The position numbers were made by a program, and so were the translations under genes. Below the pieces are notes generated by a model that saw only the letters and a list, made by a program, of their open reading frames with translations, ran no database searches and was not told the DNA's origin. Shown one piece after another: positions 17,537 through 26,375 of a stretch of 64,000 nucleotides of DNA; the first letter of the stretch is position 1; every line of letters begins with the position of its first letter. The DNA lies in NCBI RefSeq assembly GCF_017565745.1, contig NZ_JAGDYM010000001.1:103413-167412 (forward strand), in the 5' to 3' direction. The DNA is from Leucobacter weissii. GTDB taxonomy: Bacteria > Actinomycetota > Actinomycetes > Actinomycetales > Microbacteriaceae.

Positions 17537-18537
17537 GCGAGACCACCACCGTCAGCAGCGAGCGCCCCCTCTCCGGGGTGAGGCGCTGGACGCGCAGCGC
17601 GAGCAACAGCAACCTGGCCCCGATCGTCGTGGCGCTCGTGCTCGTCTCCGTCGCGCTCTCGATCATGACGCCGAGCTTCCTGACCGCGAGCAACCTCACC
17701 AACATCGTCACGCAGAGCGCCGTCGTGGGCATCGCGGCGATCGGTGCGACGTTCGTGATCATCACGAGCGGCATCGACCTCTCGGTGGGATCGAACATCG
17801 CGCTCTCGGGCATGGTCGGCGCGATCGTCGCCCAGTCGACGGGTTCGGGCGTCCTCGGCATTCTCGCGGTGCTCCTCGTCGCCGTCGCCGTCGGCGCGGT
17901 GAACGGCGGATCGGTGGCCTGGCTCGGCCTCGCCCCCTTCATCGTGACCCTCGCCGTGATGGGCATGGCGCGCGGCCTGACGCTGCAGATCAGTCAGGGG
18001 CAATCGGTCTACGGCCTGCCCGAGGCGCTGAACTGGCTCGGCGCCTCGGCCGTCTTCGACATCAAGACGTCTGCGCTCGTCACCCTGCTGCTGTTCGTGG
18101 TGGCTCATCTCGTGCTCTCGCAGACGACCTTCGGGCATCAGATCTATGCGGTGGGAGGCAATGCCGAAGCCGCGAGGCTCGCGGGGATCAACGTGAAGCG
18201 CGTGATCTTCGCGGCCTACCTGATCGCGGGCGTCACCGCGGGAATCGCCGCCATCATTCTCCTGGGGCGCCTGGATTCGGCGACGCCGAACGCCGCGACC
18301 GGTACTGAGCTGCAGGTCATCGCGGCGGTCGTCATCGGCGGCACCAGTCTGTTCGGGGGCAAGGGCAGCATGATCGGCACGCTCGTCGGCGTCCTGCTGA
18401 TCGGAGTGATCAACAACGGGCTGACGCTGCTGAACGTCTCGTCGTTCCTGGTGCAATTCGTGCAGGGCGCGCTGATCTTCCTCGCGGTGCTGCTCGACTC
18501 CTTCAACAGCAGGCGGAAGCGCAGCTCGGGTCGGTAG
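17533..18537 (+). CDS. ABC transporter permease, ribose type
   Basis: 334-residue membrane subunit of the BPD_transp_2 (RbsC) family with 8-10 hydrophobic helices. Typical segments are AAIGATFVIITSGIDLSVGS near residue 80, then GHQIYAVGGNAEAARLAGINV and VIGGTSLFGGKGSMIGTLVG. The start overlaps the ATPase stop by 4 bases, and the cyclase gene follows after about 23 bases. It forms the channel of the putative quinate/shikimate importer. Confidence 0.9.
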   Translation: MSETTTVSSERPLSGVRRWTRSASNSNLAPIVVALVLVSVALSIMTPSFLTASNLTNIVTQSAVVGIAAIGATFVIITSGIDLSVGSNIALSGMVGAIVAQSTGSGVLGILAVLLVAVAVGAVNGGSVAWLGLAPFIVTLAVMGMARGLTLQISQGQSVYGLPEALNWLGASAVFDIKTSALVTLLLFVVAHLVLSQTTFGHQIYAVGGNAEAARLAGINVKRVIFAAYLIAGVTAGIAAIILLGRLDSATPNAATGTELQVIAAVVIGGTSLFGGKGSMIGTLVGVLLIGVINNGLTLLNVSSFLVQFVQGALIFLAVLLDSFNSRRKRSSGR

Positions 18538-18560
18538 CTTCGAGAACGAGGTGATGCGTG

Positions 18561-19487
18561 ATGAGCGATTCGGCGGAGAGCTATCGGGATCTGGGGCGGC
18601 GTCTGTCGAACTGGGGGCGCTGGGGGGACGACGACGAATCCGGCACGCTCAATCTCCTCACCGAGGAGTGCCGGGTCGCCGCCGCCGCGCTCGTGGAGTC
18701 GGGCGAGATGTTCGATCTCGGGATCCCGCTCGACGAGCACGGACCGCAGACCGGTGGAACGGGGCGGCAGAATCCGCTGCACATCATGACGCGCACCCCC
18801 CTCGACCCGCCGGCGTCGAGCGGGTTCCACTATTTCGACGATGCGTTGTTCGCGCACCTGCAGTCCGCCACGCAGCTCGACGGACTGGCGCACGTCGCGT
18901 ACGACGGCGAGCTCTACAACGGCGTGCCGGTCGAAGCGGTGAGCTGGTCGGGTGCCGCCCGTCTCGGCATGCAGCACTACGCCTCGCGCATCCAGGGTCG
19001 CGGGGTGCTGCTCGACCTTCCGAGGCTCGGCGGCAGAGCGAGGCTCGATGCGGCGGAACCCGTGACCGCCGCGGATCTGGATCGAGCGGTCCAGGCCGAG
19101 GGGGTGGAGATCCGCAGCGGCGACATCCTGTTCGTGCGCACCGGATGGATCACGGTGTTCAGCGAGGACCGGGACCGCGAGGCCTTCTTCGCCACCGAGC
19201 CGGGGCTCGCGCTCGATGCGGCCGAGTGGCTGCGGGAGCGGGATATCGCCTTCGTCGCCGCCGACAACTGGGGGGTCGAGGTCGCCCCGGCGCCCGACGG
19301 TTCCGAGATGCCGCTCCACTGCGTGCTCATCAGGGATCTGGGCATGCCGCTCGGCGAGATGCTCGACCTCGAGGCCGCCGCCGCGCACGCCGACTCGACG
19401 GGACGCTGGGAGTTCCAGGCGACGTGCCTCGCCCTTCCGGTGACCGGCGGGATCGGCTCGATCCTGCTCCCGACTGTGACATTCTGA
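18561..19487 (+). CDS. Cyclase-family (kynurenine formamidase-like) hydrolase
   Basis: About 309 residues of the cyclase family (PF04199), metal-dependent hydrolases that include kynurenine formamidase and various amidase or lactonase-like enzymes. Visible landmarks are DESGTLNLLTEECR, FDLGIPLDEHGPQ, the TQLDGLAHVAYDGELYNG metal-binding stretch with Asp and His, RGVLLDLPRL and GDILFVRTGW. GAGGTG upstream fits the ATG at 18561. It is co-transcribed with the quinate importer. A possible role is hydrolysing a quinate ester, amide or lactone so the core can enter the pathway; the substrate is unknown. Confidence 0.78.
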   Translation: MSDSAESYRDLGRRLSNWGRWGDDDESGTLNLLTEECRVAAAALVESGEMFDLGIPLDEHGPQTGGTGRQNPLHIMTRTPLDPPASSGFHYFDDALFAHLQSATQLDGLAHVAYDGELYNGVPVEAVSWSGAARLGMQHYASRIQGRGVLLDLPRLGGRARLDAAEPVTAADLDRAVQAEGVEIRSGDILFVRTGWITVFSEDRDREAFFATEPGLALDAAEWLRERDIAFVAADNWGVEVAPAPDGSEMPLHCVLIRDLGMPLGEMLDLEAAAAHADSTGRWEFQATCLALPVTGGIGSILLPTVTF

Positions 19488-19516
19488 TAGCAGTGATGAG
19501 TCGTCAGGAGCCTTCG

Positions 19517-20200
19517 ATGGAACACGTTGCACCCTCCGCGGAGGACGAGCCGAAGGTGCGTCGGCGCAACGCCGCCCAGACGCGCGAGAACATCCTGCGC
19601 GTGGCGACGGCCGAGTTCTCGAGCCGCGGCTTCTCGGGCGCGAGGATCGACGAGATCGCGGGCTCGACCAGCACGACCAAGCGCATGATCTACTACTACT
19701 TCGGCTCCAAGGAGGGGCTCTACCTCGCGGTGATGGAGAGCGCGTACCGGGTGATCCGATCGCTGGAGGAACAGCTGGCCATCGATCATCTCGAGCCCGT
19801 CGAGGCGGTCAGGGTGCTGGCGGAGCTGACCTACGATCACCATACGAGCCATCGGGACTTCGTCCGCCTCGTCGCCATCGAGAACATCCACCGGGCCGAG
19901 ATCATCTCGAAGTCCGAGGTGATCCCCGACCTCAACTCGACCGCCATCGCAACGGCCGAGCGCGTGCTCAGGCGGGGGGTCGAGGCGGGCGTCTTCCGGG
20001 GCGATATCGATGCGCTCGACCTGCACATGATCATCAGTTCGTACGCGGTGTTCCACGTCGCCAACCGGCATACCTTCCAGACCCTCTTCGGACGGGATCT
20101 CCTCGACGAGGCGCGGCACGAGCACCACCGCCGGATCGCGGGAGACATCGCGGTCTCCACGCTCCTGAAGGAGCGCCCGCGCCCCGGCGGCACGGCCTAG
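19517..20200 (+). CDS. TetR-family transcriptional regulator
   Basis: 227 residues from the ATG at 19517, which has CAGGAG six bases upstream; an ATG at 19496 in the same frame is possible. The N-terminal helix-turn-helix reads AEFSSRGFSGARIDEIAGSTSTTKRMIYYYFGSKEGLYLAVME, a classic TetR domain. The ligand-binding half includes RLVAIENIHRAEIISKSEVI. It is the last gene of the quinate operon, probably controlling it; the palindromes at 13431 and 13555 are candidate targets. The C-terminal half resembles TetR proteins found with aromatic-acid genes, but the ligand is not readable. Confidence 0.85.
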   Translation: MEHVAPSAEDEPKVRRRNAAQTRENILRVATAEFSSRGFSGARIDEIAGSTSTTKRMIYYYFGSKEGLYLAVMESAYRVIRSLEEQLAIDHLEPVEAVRVLAELTYDHHTSHRDFVRLVAIENIHRAEIISKSEVIPDLNSTAIATAERVLRRGVEAGVFRGDIDALDLHMIISSYAVFHVANRHTFQTLFGRDLLDEARHEHHRRIAGDIAVSTLLKERPRPGGTA

Positions 20201-20305
20201 CCGGGCGGGGCGTTCGTCGCTCGCGCCGCGAGGAGCGGCGGTGACGGGCCGCGGAACGCGCCGTTCCTCGCCCAGCACTGGCGCTATCCCCGGGTGTTCG
20301 CTAAA

Positions 20306-20326
20306 CTTGAGTCATAATCACTCAAG
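20306..20326. promoter_or_regulatory. HAIR element (HspR operator) upstream of clpB
   Basis: CTTGAGT, a 7-base spacer and ACTCAAG form a perfect match to the HspR-associated inverted repeat of actinobacteria, 43 bases before the clpB start. A CATAAT hexamer inside the spacer could be the -10 box, which would let bound HspR block polymerase. In Streptomyces and mycobacteria HspR with DnaK represses dnaK and clpB through this element. hspR itself is not in the window. Confidence 0.9.
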
Positions 20327-20368
20327 TTTTGAGTTGGGCGGTGCGAGCCCAGGGCGAGGAAGGACGAC

Positions 20369-22597
20369 ATGCAGGCGAATTGGCAGCCGGCCGCCGGGAG
20401 CGGCGAAGGCGAGCAGAGCGCTCTCGAGCAGTTCGGGGTGAATCTGACCGAGGTCGCGCGCAGCGGCAGGCTCGACCCGGTCATCGGGCGCGACAGCGAG
20501 ATCCGCCGGATCAGTCAGGTGCTGACCCGGCGCACGAAGAACAACCCGGTGCTGATCGGCGAGCCGGGCGTCGGCAAGACCGCCGTCGTGGAGGGGCTCG
20601 CGCAGCGCATCGTCGCCGGGGACGTGGCCGATTCCCTCAAGGACAAGGAGCTCATCTCGCTCGACATCTCCGCGCTCATCGCGGGAGCCAAGTACCGCGG
20701 CGACTTCGAGGAGCGGATGAAGGCCGTGCTGCAGGAGATCAAGGACTCCGACGGCAGGGTCATCACCTTCATCGACGAGCTGCACACCCTGATGGGGGCG
20801 GGCGGCGGCGAGTCGTCGGTCGCGGCTTCGCAGATGCTCAAGCCGATGCTCGCCCGCGGCGAGCTCCGGCTGATCGGCGCGACGACGCTGGACGAGTACC
20901 GCGAGTACATCGAGAAGGACGCCGCCCTCGAGCGCCGCTTCCAGCAGGTGTACGTCGGCGAGCCCTCGGTCGAGGACACGGTCGCGATCCTGCGCGGACT
21001 CAAGGAGCGCTACGAGGCGCACCACAAGGTCACCATCGCCGACTCGGCGCTGGTCGCGGCGGCCTCGCTGTCGAACCGCTACATCACCGCGCGCCAGCTT
21101 CCGGACAAGGCCATCGACCTGATCGACGAGGCCGCCTCGCGGCTGCGCATGGAGATCGACTCCGCTCCCGTCGAGATCGACGAGCTGCGCCGCTCGGTCG
21201 AACGCATGAAGATCGAGGATCTGGCGCTGAAGAAGGAGAAGGACGAAGCCTCGAAGGAGCGGCGCGCCAAGCTCCGCGAGGATCTCGACCGGCGGGAGGC
21301 CGAGCTCACAGAGCTCGAGGATCGATGGGACCGGGAGCGCGAGGCGCTGAACCGCGTGGGCGCGCTGCGCGAGCAGCTCGACCAGTTGCGGATCCGAGCG
21401 GATCGCGCGCAGCGCGAGGGCGATCTCGGCGAGGCCTCGAAGCTGCTCTACGGCGAGATCCCGCTCGTGGAGAAGCAGCTCTCCGAGGCGGAGCGCGCGG
21501 AGAGCCAGTCGATCGCGGACGATGAGCCCCGCATGGTGAACGATCAGGTCACCGACGAGGACATCGCCGGCGTGGTCGCGGCCTGGACGGGCATCCCCGT
21601 GGGGCGCCTGCTGCAGGGCGAGACGGAGAAGCTCCTCGCGCTCGAGAACGAACTGGGCAAGCGCCTGATCGGCCAGAGCGATGCCGTGCGGGCGGTCTCC
21701 GATGCGGTGCGCCGCTCGCGCGCCGGCATCGCCGACCCCGATCGGCCCACGGGATCGTTCCTCTTCCTCGGTCCGACCGGTGTCGGCAAGACCGAGCTGG
21801 CGAAGGCCCTCGCCGAGTTCCTCTTCGACGACGAGCACGCCATGGTGCGGATCGACATGAGCGAGTACGGCGAGAAGCACTCGGTCTCGCGTCTGGTGGG
21901 CGCTCCGCCGGGGTACATCGGCTACGAGCAGGGCGGTCAGCTGACCGAGGCGGTGCGCCGCCGTCCCTACTCGGTGGTGCTGCTCGACGAGGTCGAGAAG
22001 GCGCACCCCGAGGTGTTCGACGTGCTGCTGCAGGTCCTCGACGACGGGCGTCTCACGGACGGGCAGGGCCGAACGGTCGACTTCCGCAACGTCATCCTGA
22101 TCCTCACCTCGAATCTCGGCAGCCAGTATCTGATCGACCCCGAACTGCCGTGGGCGGAGAAGGAGGAGGCGGTGCGCGAGACGGTGCGCCGCGCCTTCAA
22201 GCCGGAGTTCGTCAACCGGCTCGATGAGATGGTGATCTTCAGCCCGCTCTCCGAGGCGGATCTCGCGCAGATCGTCGGCCTCTCGGTCGACCGGCTGCAG
22301 GAGCGCCTCTCGGACCGGAGACTCACCATCGGCGTGACGCCGGCCGCTCGCGGATGGCTCGCGGCGCGCGGATACGATCCGGTCTACGGCGCCCGCCCGC
22401 TGCGCCGCCTCATGCAGCACGAGATCGACGACCGCCTCGCCCGCGCCGTGCTCTCCGGCGAGGTGCGCGACGGGCAGGCCGTCCGCGTCGACGTGGCGCC
22501 CGGAGGCGAGGCGCTCGAGCTCGAGGTCCTGCCCGCCGGGCCGGGATCGGACGGCGAGCCCGACGACGTCATCGAGGCCGAGTTGCTCGACGACTGA
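20369..22597 (+). CDS. clpB: ClpB-type disaggregase lacking the N-terminal domain
   Basis: 742-residue AAA+ chaperone. AAA-1 (about 30-250) has Walker A GEPGVGKT and Walker B VITFIDE. A charged coiled-coil middle domain (about 270-400) identifies ClpB rather than ClpA or ClpC. AAA-2 (about 410-640) has GPTGVGKT and [11 protein letters not shown], then the D2-small domain ending near [15 protein letters not shown]. Full-length ClpB is about 860 residues; here the Clp_N repeat domain is absent and the protein begins almost at [23 protein letters not shown]. It reactivates aggregated proteins with DnaK. The upstream HAIR and downstream hairpin make it a single-gene heat-shock unit. Confidence 0.93.
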   Translation: MQANWQPAAGSGEGEQSALEQFGVNLTEVARSGRLDPVIGRDSEIRRISQVLTRRTKNNPVLIGEPGVGKTAVVEGLAQRIVAGDVADSLKDKELISLDISALIAGAKYRGDFEERMKAVLQEIKDSDGRVITFIDELHTLMGAGGGESSVAASQMLKPMLARGELRLIGATTLDEYREYIEKDAALERRFQQVYVGEPSVEDTVAILRGLKERYEAHHKVTIADSALVAAASLSNRYITARQLPDKAIDLIDEAASRLRMEIDSAPVEIDELRRSVERMKIEDLALKKEKDEASKERRAKLREDLDRREAELTELEDRWDREREALNRVGALREQLDQLRIRADRAQREGDLGEASKLLYGEIPLVEKQLSEAERAESQSIADDEPRMVNDQVTDEDIAGVVAAWTGIPVGRLLQGETEKLLALENELGKRLIGQSDAVRAVSDAVRRSRAGIADPDRPTGSFLFLGPTGVGKTELAKALAEFLFDDEHAMVRIDMSEYGEKHSVSRLVGAPPGYIGYEQGGQLTEAVRRRPYSVVLLDEVEKAHPEVFDVLLQVLDDGRLTDGQGRTVDFRNVILILTSNLGSQYLIDPELPWAEKEEAVRETVRRAFKPEFVNRLDEMVIFSPLSEADLAQIVGLSVDRLQERLSDRRLTIGVTPAARGWLAARGYDPVYGARPLRRLMQHEIDDRLARAVLSGEVRDGQAVRVDVAPGGEALELEVLPAGPGSDGEPDDVIEAELLDD

Positions 22598-22601
22598 GGA
22601 G

Positions 22602-22621
22602 CAGGAGGCTGATGCCTCCTG
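22602..22621 (+). terminator. Hairpin downstream of clpB
   Basis: Perfect 8-bp stem CAGGAGGC / GCCTCCTG with a TGAT loop, starting 5 bases after the clpB stop. The T-run is weak, as is common in high-GC actinobacteria. Confidence 0.6.
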
Positions 22622-22950
22622 TTCGCGCACCGCTTTTCGCGGCAGGTATCGGGGCAAGCGTCTCCTGCCGGGCGGTCAACGAGACGGGACACGGCCGGTG
22701 ATGATCCCCGAAGCCCGCGCTCGACGGAGGGGCGTATCCCGGTGACGGTCCCGTAGGGGCTCGACTCGCGGCCTCAGGTGTCGGCGCATGTCCTGTCCTA
22801 TGCGGCGATGCCGGTGCGGGAGCCACTCGAACTCGCCTGTGATGCTGCGCGGAGGCGGCTCGTTCGGGATCGGTTCCAGGGCGGTCGAGAACCCGGATGC
22901 TCGGATGATCCCCTGAATCGAGGAGGAGAAACGTAATCAAGAATTTACAT
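22622..22950. other. Intergenic stretch between clpB and the GntR regulator, no gene assigned
   Basis: The gap between clpB and the GntR gene is about 400 bases. Apart from the clpB hairpin and the GntR-proximal palindrome I see no gene I would defend. A short open stretch around 22780-22915 reads LSYAAMPVREPLELACDAARRRL. It vaguely recalls the core of IS3-type transposases and could be a transposase scar, but it is too short and too altered to call. Composition becomes AT-rich in the last 70 bases, consistent with a promoter. Confidence 0.4.
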
Positions 22951-22966
22951 ATCTGTGATCACAGAT
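22951..22966. promoter_or_regulatory. 16-bp perfect palindrome, probable operator of the GntR regulon
   Basis: ATCTGTGATCACAGAT is a perfect palindrome 38 bases upstream of the GntR-family start. A second inverted repeat, AATCAAGA (22935-22942) and TCTTGATT (22966-22973), flanks it with a slightly shifted centre. FCD-subfamily GntR regulators bind short palindromes and often autoregulate, so this is the likely site controlling the 23-33 kb cluster. Confidence 0.65.
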
Positions 22967-23004
22967 CTTGATTTGAGAAGGCAATCTGTGCGATTCTCGG
23001 GGGC

Positions 23005-23679
23005 ATGAAATCTCAACCCCACCAACTCACCGTGCCCAGCGTCGAGAACGTCGTCTACGAAACCCTCAGGGATTTCATCGTCGGTGGCGACTATCTGCCC
23101 GGGCAGCGTCTCCACCTCGCCGAACTCGCCACCCAACTCGGAGTGAGCACGATGCCGGTGCGCGGGGCGCTTGCGAGGCTCACCGATGAGGGGCTGGTCC
23201 ACCAGATGCCGCGACGGGGCGCGACAGTCGCACCGCTCGATCTCGCCGAATACCTCGAGTTGCAGGACCTGCGCATCGGCATCGAGACCGTGGCCGCGCG
23301 TTACGGGGTGCAGCACATGGATGATGAGCGTCTCGCCGAGATGAAGCGCATCCTGGGCGCGCTCTGGGAGGAAACGGACATCGAGTCGATCATCGCGCTC
23401 GAGTGGGACGCCTATCTCACCCTGTACGCGGCCCCCGGCCGTCAGCGCACGGTAGGCCTGGTGCAGGAGTACGGTCGCCTCTCCGAGCGCTACACCCGTT
23501 TCATGTACGGCTTCGAGTTCAAGCAGACGCAGGCCGCCGCCCGTCTCTCCCAGGTGATCGAGGCCTGCGAACTCGGGGATGGAGAAGCGGTGGCCGAAGT
23601 CATCGCGAGTCATATGAGCGAGGACGCCAGGAAGGTCTCCGGAGCGCTCGAGGCCCGCGTCGGGGAGGAGCAGCGGTGA
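23005..23679 (+). CDS. GntR-family regulator, FCD subfamily
   Basis: 224 residues. The winged helix-turn-helix (about 10-75) reads VYETLRDFIVGGDYLPGQRL, LAELATQLGVSTMPVRGALARLTDEGLV, then the wing MPRRGATVAPL. The C-terminal all-helical FCD-like domain (about 80-215) includes LEYLELQDLRIGIETVAAR. FCD regulators sense small carboxylic acids and related metabolites and usually repress adjacent catabolic genes. It is the first gene of a cluster in which all eleven genes read in the same direction, and the following SDR start overlaps its stop by 3 bases. Confidence 0.87.
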   Translation: MKSQPHQLTVPSVENVVYETLRDFIVGGDYLPGQRLHLAELATQLGVSTMPVRGALARLTDEGLVHQMPRRGATVAPLDLAEYLELQDLRIGIETVAARYGVQHMDDERLAEMKRILGALWEETDIESIIALEWDAYLTLYAAPGRQRTVGLVQEYGRLSERYTRFMYGFEFKQTQAAARLSQVIEACELGDGEAVAEVIASHMSEDARKVSGALEARVGEEQR

Positions 23680-24365
23680 GCGGCCCGAACCGCATCGCCG
23701 TGGTGACCGGCTCGAGCAGCGGCCTGGGCCGTGCGCTTGCCGCTCGGTTCGTCGCGGGTGGCTACCTCGTGGTCGGCCTCGACATTCGGACGGGAGAGCC
23801 GCTCGACGGCCTGACCGAGATCGCGGCCGACATCACCGATGCATCGGCGGTCAGAGTCGCGTTCGAGCAAGCGGCCATGCTCGGAGAGCTGGAACTGCTG
23901 GTGAACGCGGCGGGCGTGTACCCCCGGTCCACACTCGCGAGCTCCTCGGTCGAAGCCTATCGTCGGATCTTCGATGTCAACGTGCTGGGCACGGTGCTGC
24001 CCACGCAGGCCTTCGCCGACATCCGTGATCGCGAGGGTCGGGGCTGCGTCATCAACGTCGCCTCGGTCGACGGCCTGAACCCGACGCCGAAATCCGTGCT
24101 GTACAGCGCCTCGAAGGCGGCGGTCATCAGCCTGACCCGGGGCATCGCGGACGAGCTCGCCGCGCAGAACGTCCGCATATTCGGTGTCGCGCCTGACTAC
24201 ATCGCCACGGAGACCGTCATCGAACTGGTCGGCGGCAAGGTGCCGGACAGCGCGGCCACGCCCGAACAGGTGGCGGAGACCTGCTGGGATCTCAGTCGGA
24301 CGGGCTCGTTCGCGCTCGTCACCGGCGAGACCCTGGTGCTGCGGAAGAACGCGCTCGACTCCTGA
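23676..24365 (+). CDS. Short-chain dehydrogenase/reductase (SDR)
   Basis: 229 residues from GTG 23676. Landmarks are the cofactor loop TGSSSGLG, an Asp in VVGLDIRTG favouring NAD(H), VNAAGVYP in place of the usual NNAG, and the catalytic Ser in NVASVDG with YSASK supplying Tyr and Lys. The segment after strand 6 reads VAPDYIATE where classical SDRs have PG. It closely resembles the SDR at 31747 in the same cluster, indicating a local duplication. Reaction: NAD(P)-linked oxidation or reduction of an alcohol/carbonyl; the substrate is unknown. Confidence 0.87.
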   Translation: MSGPNRIAVVTGSSSGLGRALAARFVAGGYLVVGLDIRTGEPLDGLTEIAADITDASAVRVAFEQAAMLGELELLVNAAGVYPRSTLASSSVEAYRRIFDVNVLGTVLPTQAFADIRDREGRGCVINVASVDGLNPTPKSVLYSASKAAVISLTRGIADELAAQNVRIFGVAPDYIATETVIELVGGKVPDSAATPEQVAETCWDLSRTGSFALVTGETLVLRKNALDS

Positions 24366-24432
24366 TCGCCGGCCGTGCCCGCGACCCACGACTTCGATGA
24401 CAACCGAGATCACTCAGAGGAGAGGAAGAACG

Positions 24433-25482
24433 ATGGGAAACAAGAAGAAAGCCCTGGTCCGCGGCATCGCGGCCGCAAGCGCGATCGGACTGGCGGCCGG
24501 CCTCGCGGCCTGTTCCGGTGGAGGCGGCGAGGGCGATGGCCAGGTGGTCGTCGCGAACTACGGAGGCATCACCCTCGAAGGATTCGAAGCGGCCTACTTC
24601 GACGACTTCACCGCCGAGACGGGCATCGAGGTGATCTCGGCCGACGCTGATGTCGCGCGCTATGTGCAGATGTCCGAGACCGGCGAGAGCGAGTGGGACT
24701 CGATCGACGCCGACGGCTTCGCGAACGTCGATTGGATCAACCGAGGCCTCGTGCAGGAGATGTCCGACGATGTGCCGCGTGCCTCGCTGGTGCCGGACGA
24801 ATACAAGGATTACATCGCCGGCGCCTACACCCAGTCGTTCGTGCTCGCCTATCGCGCGAGCGCCCTCGACCGAGAGCCGACCTCCTGGAAGGACTTCTGG
24901 GACGTCGAAGGCCTGCCGGGCAACCGCGGCTGGCCGGGATATTACATCGGCACCGCGGAGGCGGCGCTGCTCGCCGATGGTGTCGCGCCGGACGAGCTCT
25001 TCCCACTCGACTTCGACCGGGCGTTCGGCAAGCTCGACGAGATCAAGGGAGATCTCACCTTCTTCGAATCGTACGCCGCCGGCGCGCAGGCGCTGCAGGC
25101 GGGCACGGTGGACATGATCCTCCTTCCGAACGGACGGGTGACCCCGCTCATGGCTGAGGACGACGACGTCGAGATCATGTGGGATGAGAACCTGTTCTAT
25201 CCCTTCACGGGTTTCACCATCTCGCAGGGCGCCCCGAACCCCGAGGCGATGAACAAGCTCATGGTCTACATGCAGGACCCCGAGCGCCAGGCCAGGTTCG
25301 CGGAGATCACCGGATACGGCCCGACCGTCGACGGGGCGCTGGAGCTTCTCAGCCCCGAAACCGCGGCGATCCTGCCCGGCACGGAAGAGCACATGAGGAA
25401 TGCCGTCACCATCGACCAGGTGGCGCTGTCATCTCAGACCGACGAGTATGTGAGCCGATACTCGGAGTGGCTGGCGGGCTGA
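24433..25482 (+). CDS. ABC transporter substrate-binding lipoprotein, polyamine (PotD/PotF) type
   Basis: 349 residues. A signal peptide ends in the lipobox LAAC near residue 26, followed by a Gly/Glu linker. The mature part is a type 2 binding fold of the spermidine/putrescine class: VVANYGGITLEGFEAAYFDDFTAETGI, VDWINRGLVQEM, SFVLAYRASAL, GTVDMILLPNGRV. GAGGAG precedes the ATG. It is the binding subunit of the importer whose two permeases and ATPase follow. In this class ligands include polyamines, amino acids and other cationic amines, so the fold alone does not name the ligand. Confidence 0.87.
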   Translation: MGNKKKALVRGIAAASAIGLAAGLAACSGGGGEGDGQVVVANYGGITLEGFEAAYFDDFTAETGIEVISADADVARYVQMSETGESEWDSIDADGFANVDWINRGLVQEMSDDVPRASLVPDEYKDYIAGAYTQSFVLAYRASALDREPTSWKDFWDVEGLPGNRGWPGYYIGTAEAALLADGVAPDELFPLDFDRAFGKLDEIKGDLTFFESYAAGAQALQAGTVDMILLPNGRVTPLMAEDDDVEIMWDENLFYPFTGFTISQGAPNPEAMNKLMVYMQDPERQARFAEITGYGPTVDGALELLSPETAAILPGTEEHMRNAVTIDQVALSSQTDEYVSRYSEWLAG

Positions 25483-25484
25483 GC

Positions 25485-26375
25485 GTGAGCGCCTCGAACC
25501 CCGTGACGACGGAGTTCCCCGCCGTCACGGGGTCCCCCTCCTCGTCCAGACCCGGCCTCGGAGCGGGCACGAAGCAACTGCTGATCCTGCCCATCGCGTT
25601 CCTCGTGCTCGGCATGCTGATACCGATCGTCTTCGTATTCTGGACCGCGGCGTTCGGAAGCGGCAGCGGAGACATCGTCTCAGTCGTCACCGATCCGTTG
25701 TTCCAGCGGGCCTTGACGAGAACCCTGCTCATGGCGGTTCTGGTGACCGTGTTCTGCGTGGTGCTGGGCCTGGTCTACGCGCTCGCGCTGCTCCTGGCTC
25801 CGCGGGCGATCCGCATCCTGCTCGTCATCGGCATAGGATCCGCCTTCGTGATCTCCCTCATGGTGCGCACCTACGGGTGGATCATCCTGCTGCAGCCGAA
25901 GGGTCTGCTCGCAGACATCCTTCACAGCCTCGGCGTCCTCGACGGCCCGTTGCAGCTGCTGCAGACGCCGACGGCGATGTATCTCGGCATGGTGCATGTG
26001 ATGCTGCCCTTCGCGATCATGCTCATCTACACCGCGTTGATGTCCCTGGACGGCAACCAGCTGAAGGCCGCGCGCAGCATGGGAGCCAGCGGATTGACCA
26101 CGTTCTGGAGGGTGGTCCTCCCGCAGATCTCCGGCGGCGTGGCTGCGGGCGCGATGCTCGTCTTCATGATCTCGCTGAGCTTCTACATCACGCCGGCGTT
26201 CCTGGGCGGACCGGCCCAGCTGACCATGGGCACGCTGATCGGCCGCGAGCTGAGCGGCACGCAGAATTTCAAGTCCGCAGCGATCATGGGGACCATGCTG
26301 CTCGTGGTGGTAGTGGTGCTGTACTTCCTCGCGGAGAAGACCTTCAAGATCACCGAACGTTGGGAACGGCGATGA
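25485..26375 (+). CDS. ABC transporter permease, PotB type
   Basis: About 296 residues with six transmembrane helices of the MetI-like permease family. The EAA loop appears as LKAARSMGASGLTTFWRVVLPQISGG. An N-terminal polar tail precedes helix 1 (LPIAFLVLGMLIPIVFVFW). A GTG start at 25485 lies 2 bases after the preceding stop with GGCGGG upstream; an in-frame GTG at 25467 is an alternative. The stop overlaps the next permease in an ATGA. Confidence 0.87.
   Translation: MSASNPVTTEFPAVTGSPSSSRPGLGAGTKQLLILPIAFLVLGMLIPIVFVFWTAAFGSGSGDIVSVVTDPLFQRALTRTLLMAVLVTVFCVVLGLVYALALLLAPRAIRILLVIGIGSAFVISLMVRTYGWIILLQPKGLLADILHSLGVLDGPLQLLQTPTAMYLGMVHVMLPFAIMLIYTALMSLDGNQLKAARSMGASGLTTFWRVVLPQISGGVAAGAMLVFMISLSFYITPAFLGGPAQLTMGTLIGRELSGTQNFKSAAIMGTMLLVVVVVLYFLAEKTFKITERWERR

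Noticed and set aside
22569..22940. Minus-strand 123-codon open frame upstream of the GntR gene
   Set aside because: Its composition is Pro/Arg/Ala-rich, it overlaps the clpB terminator and end, and it has no ribosome binding site or domain.
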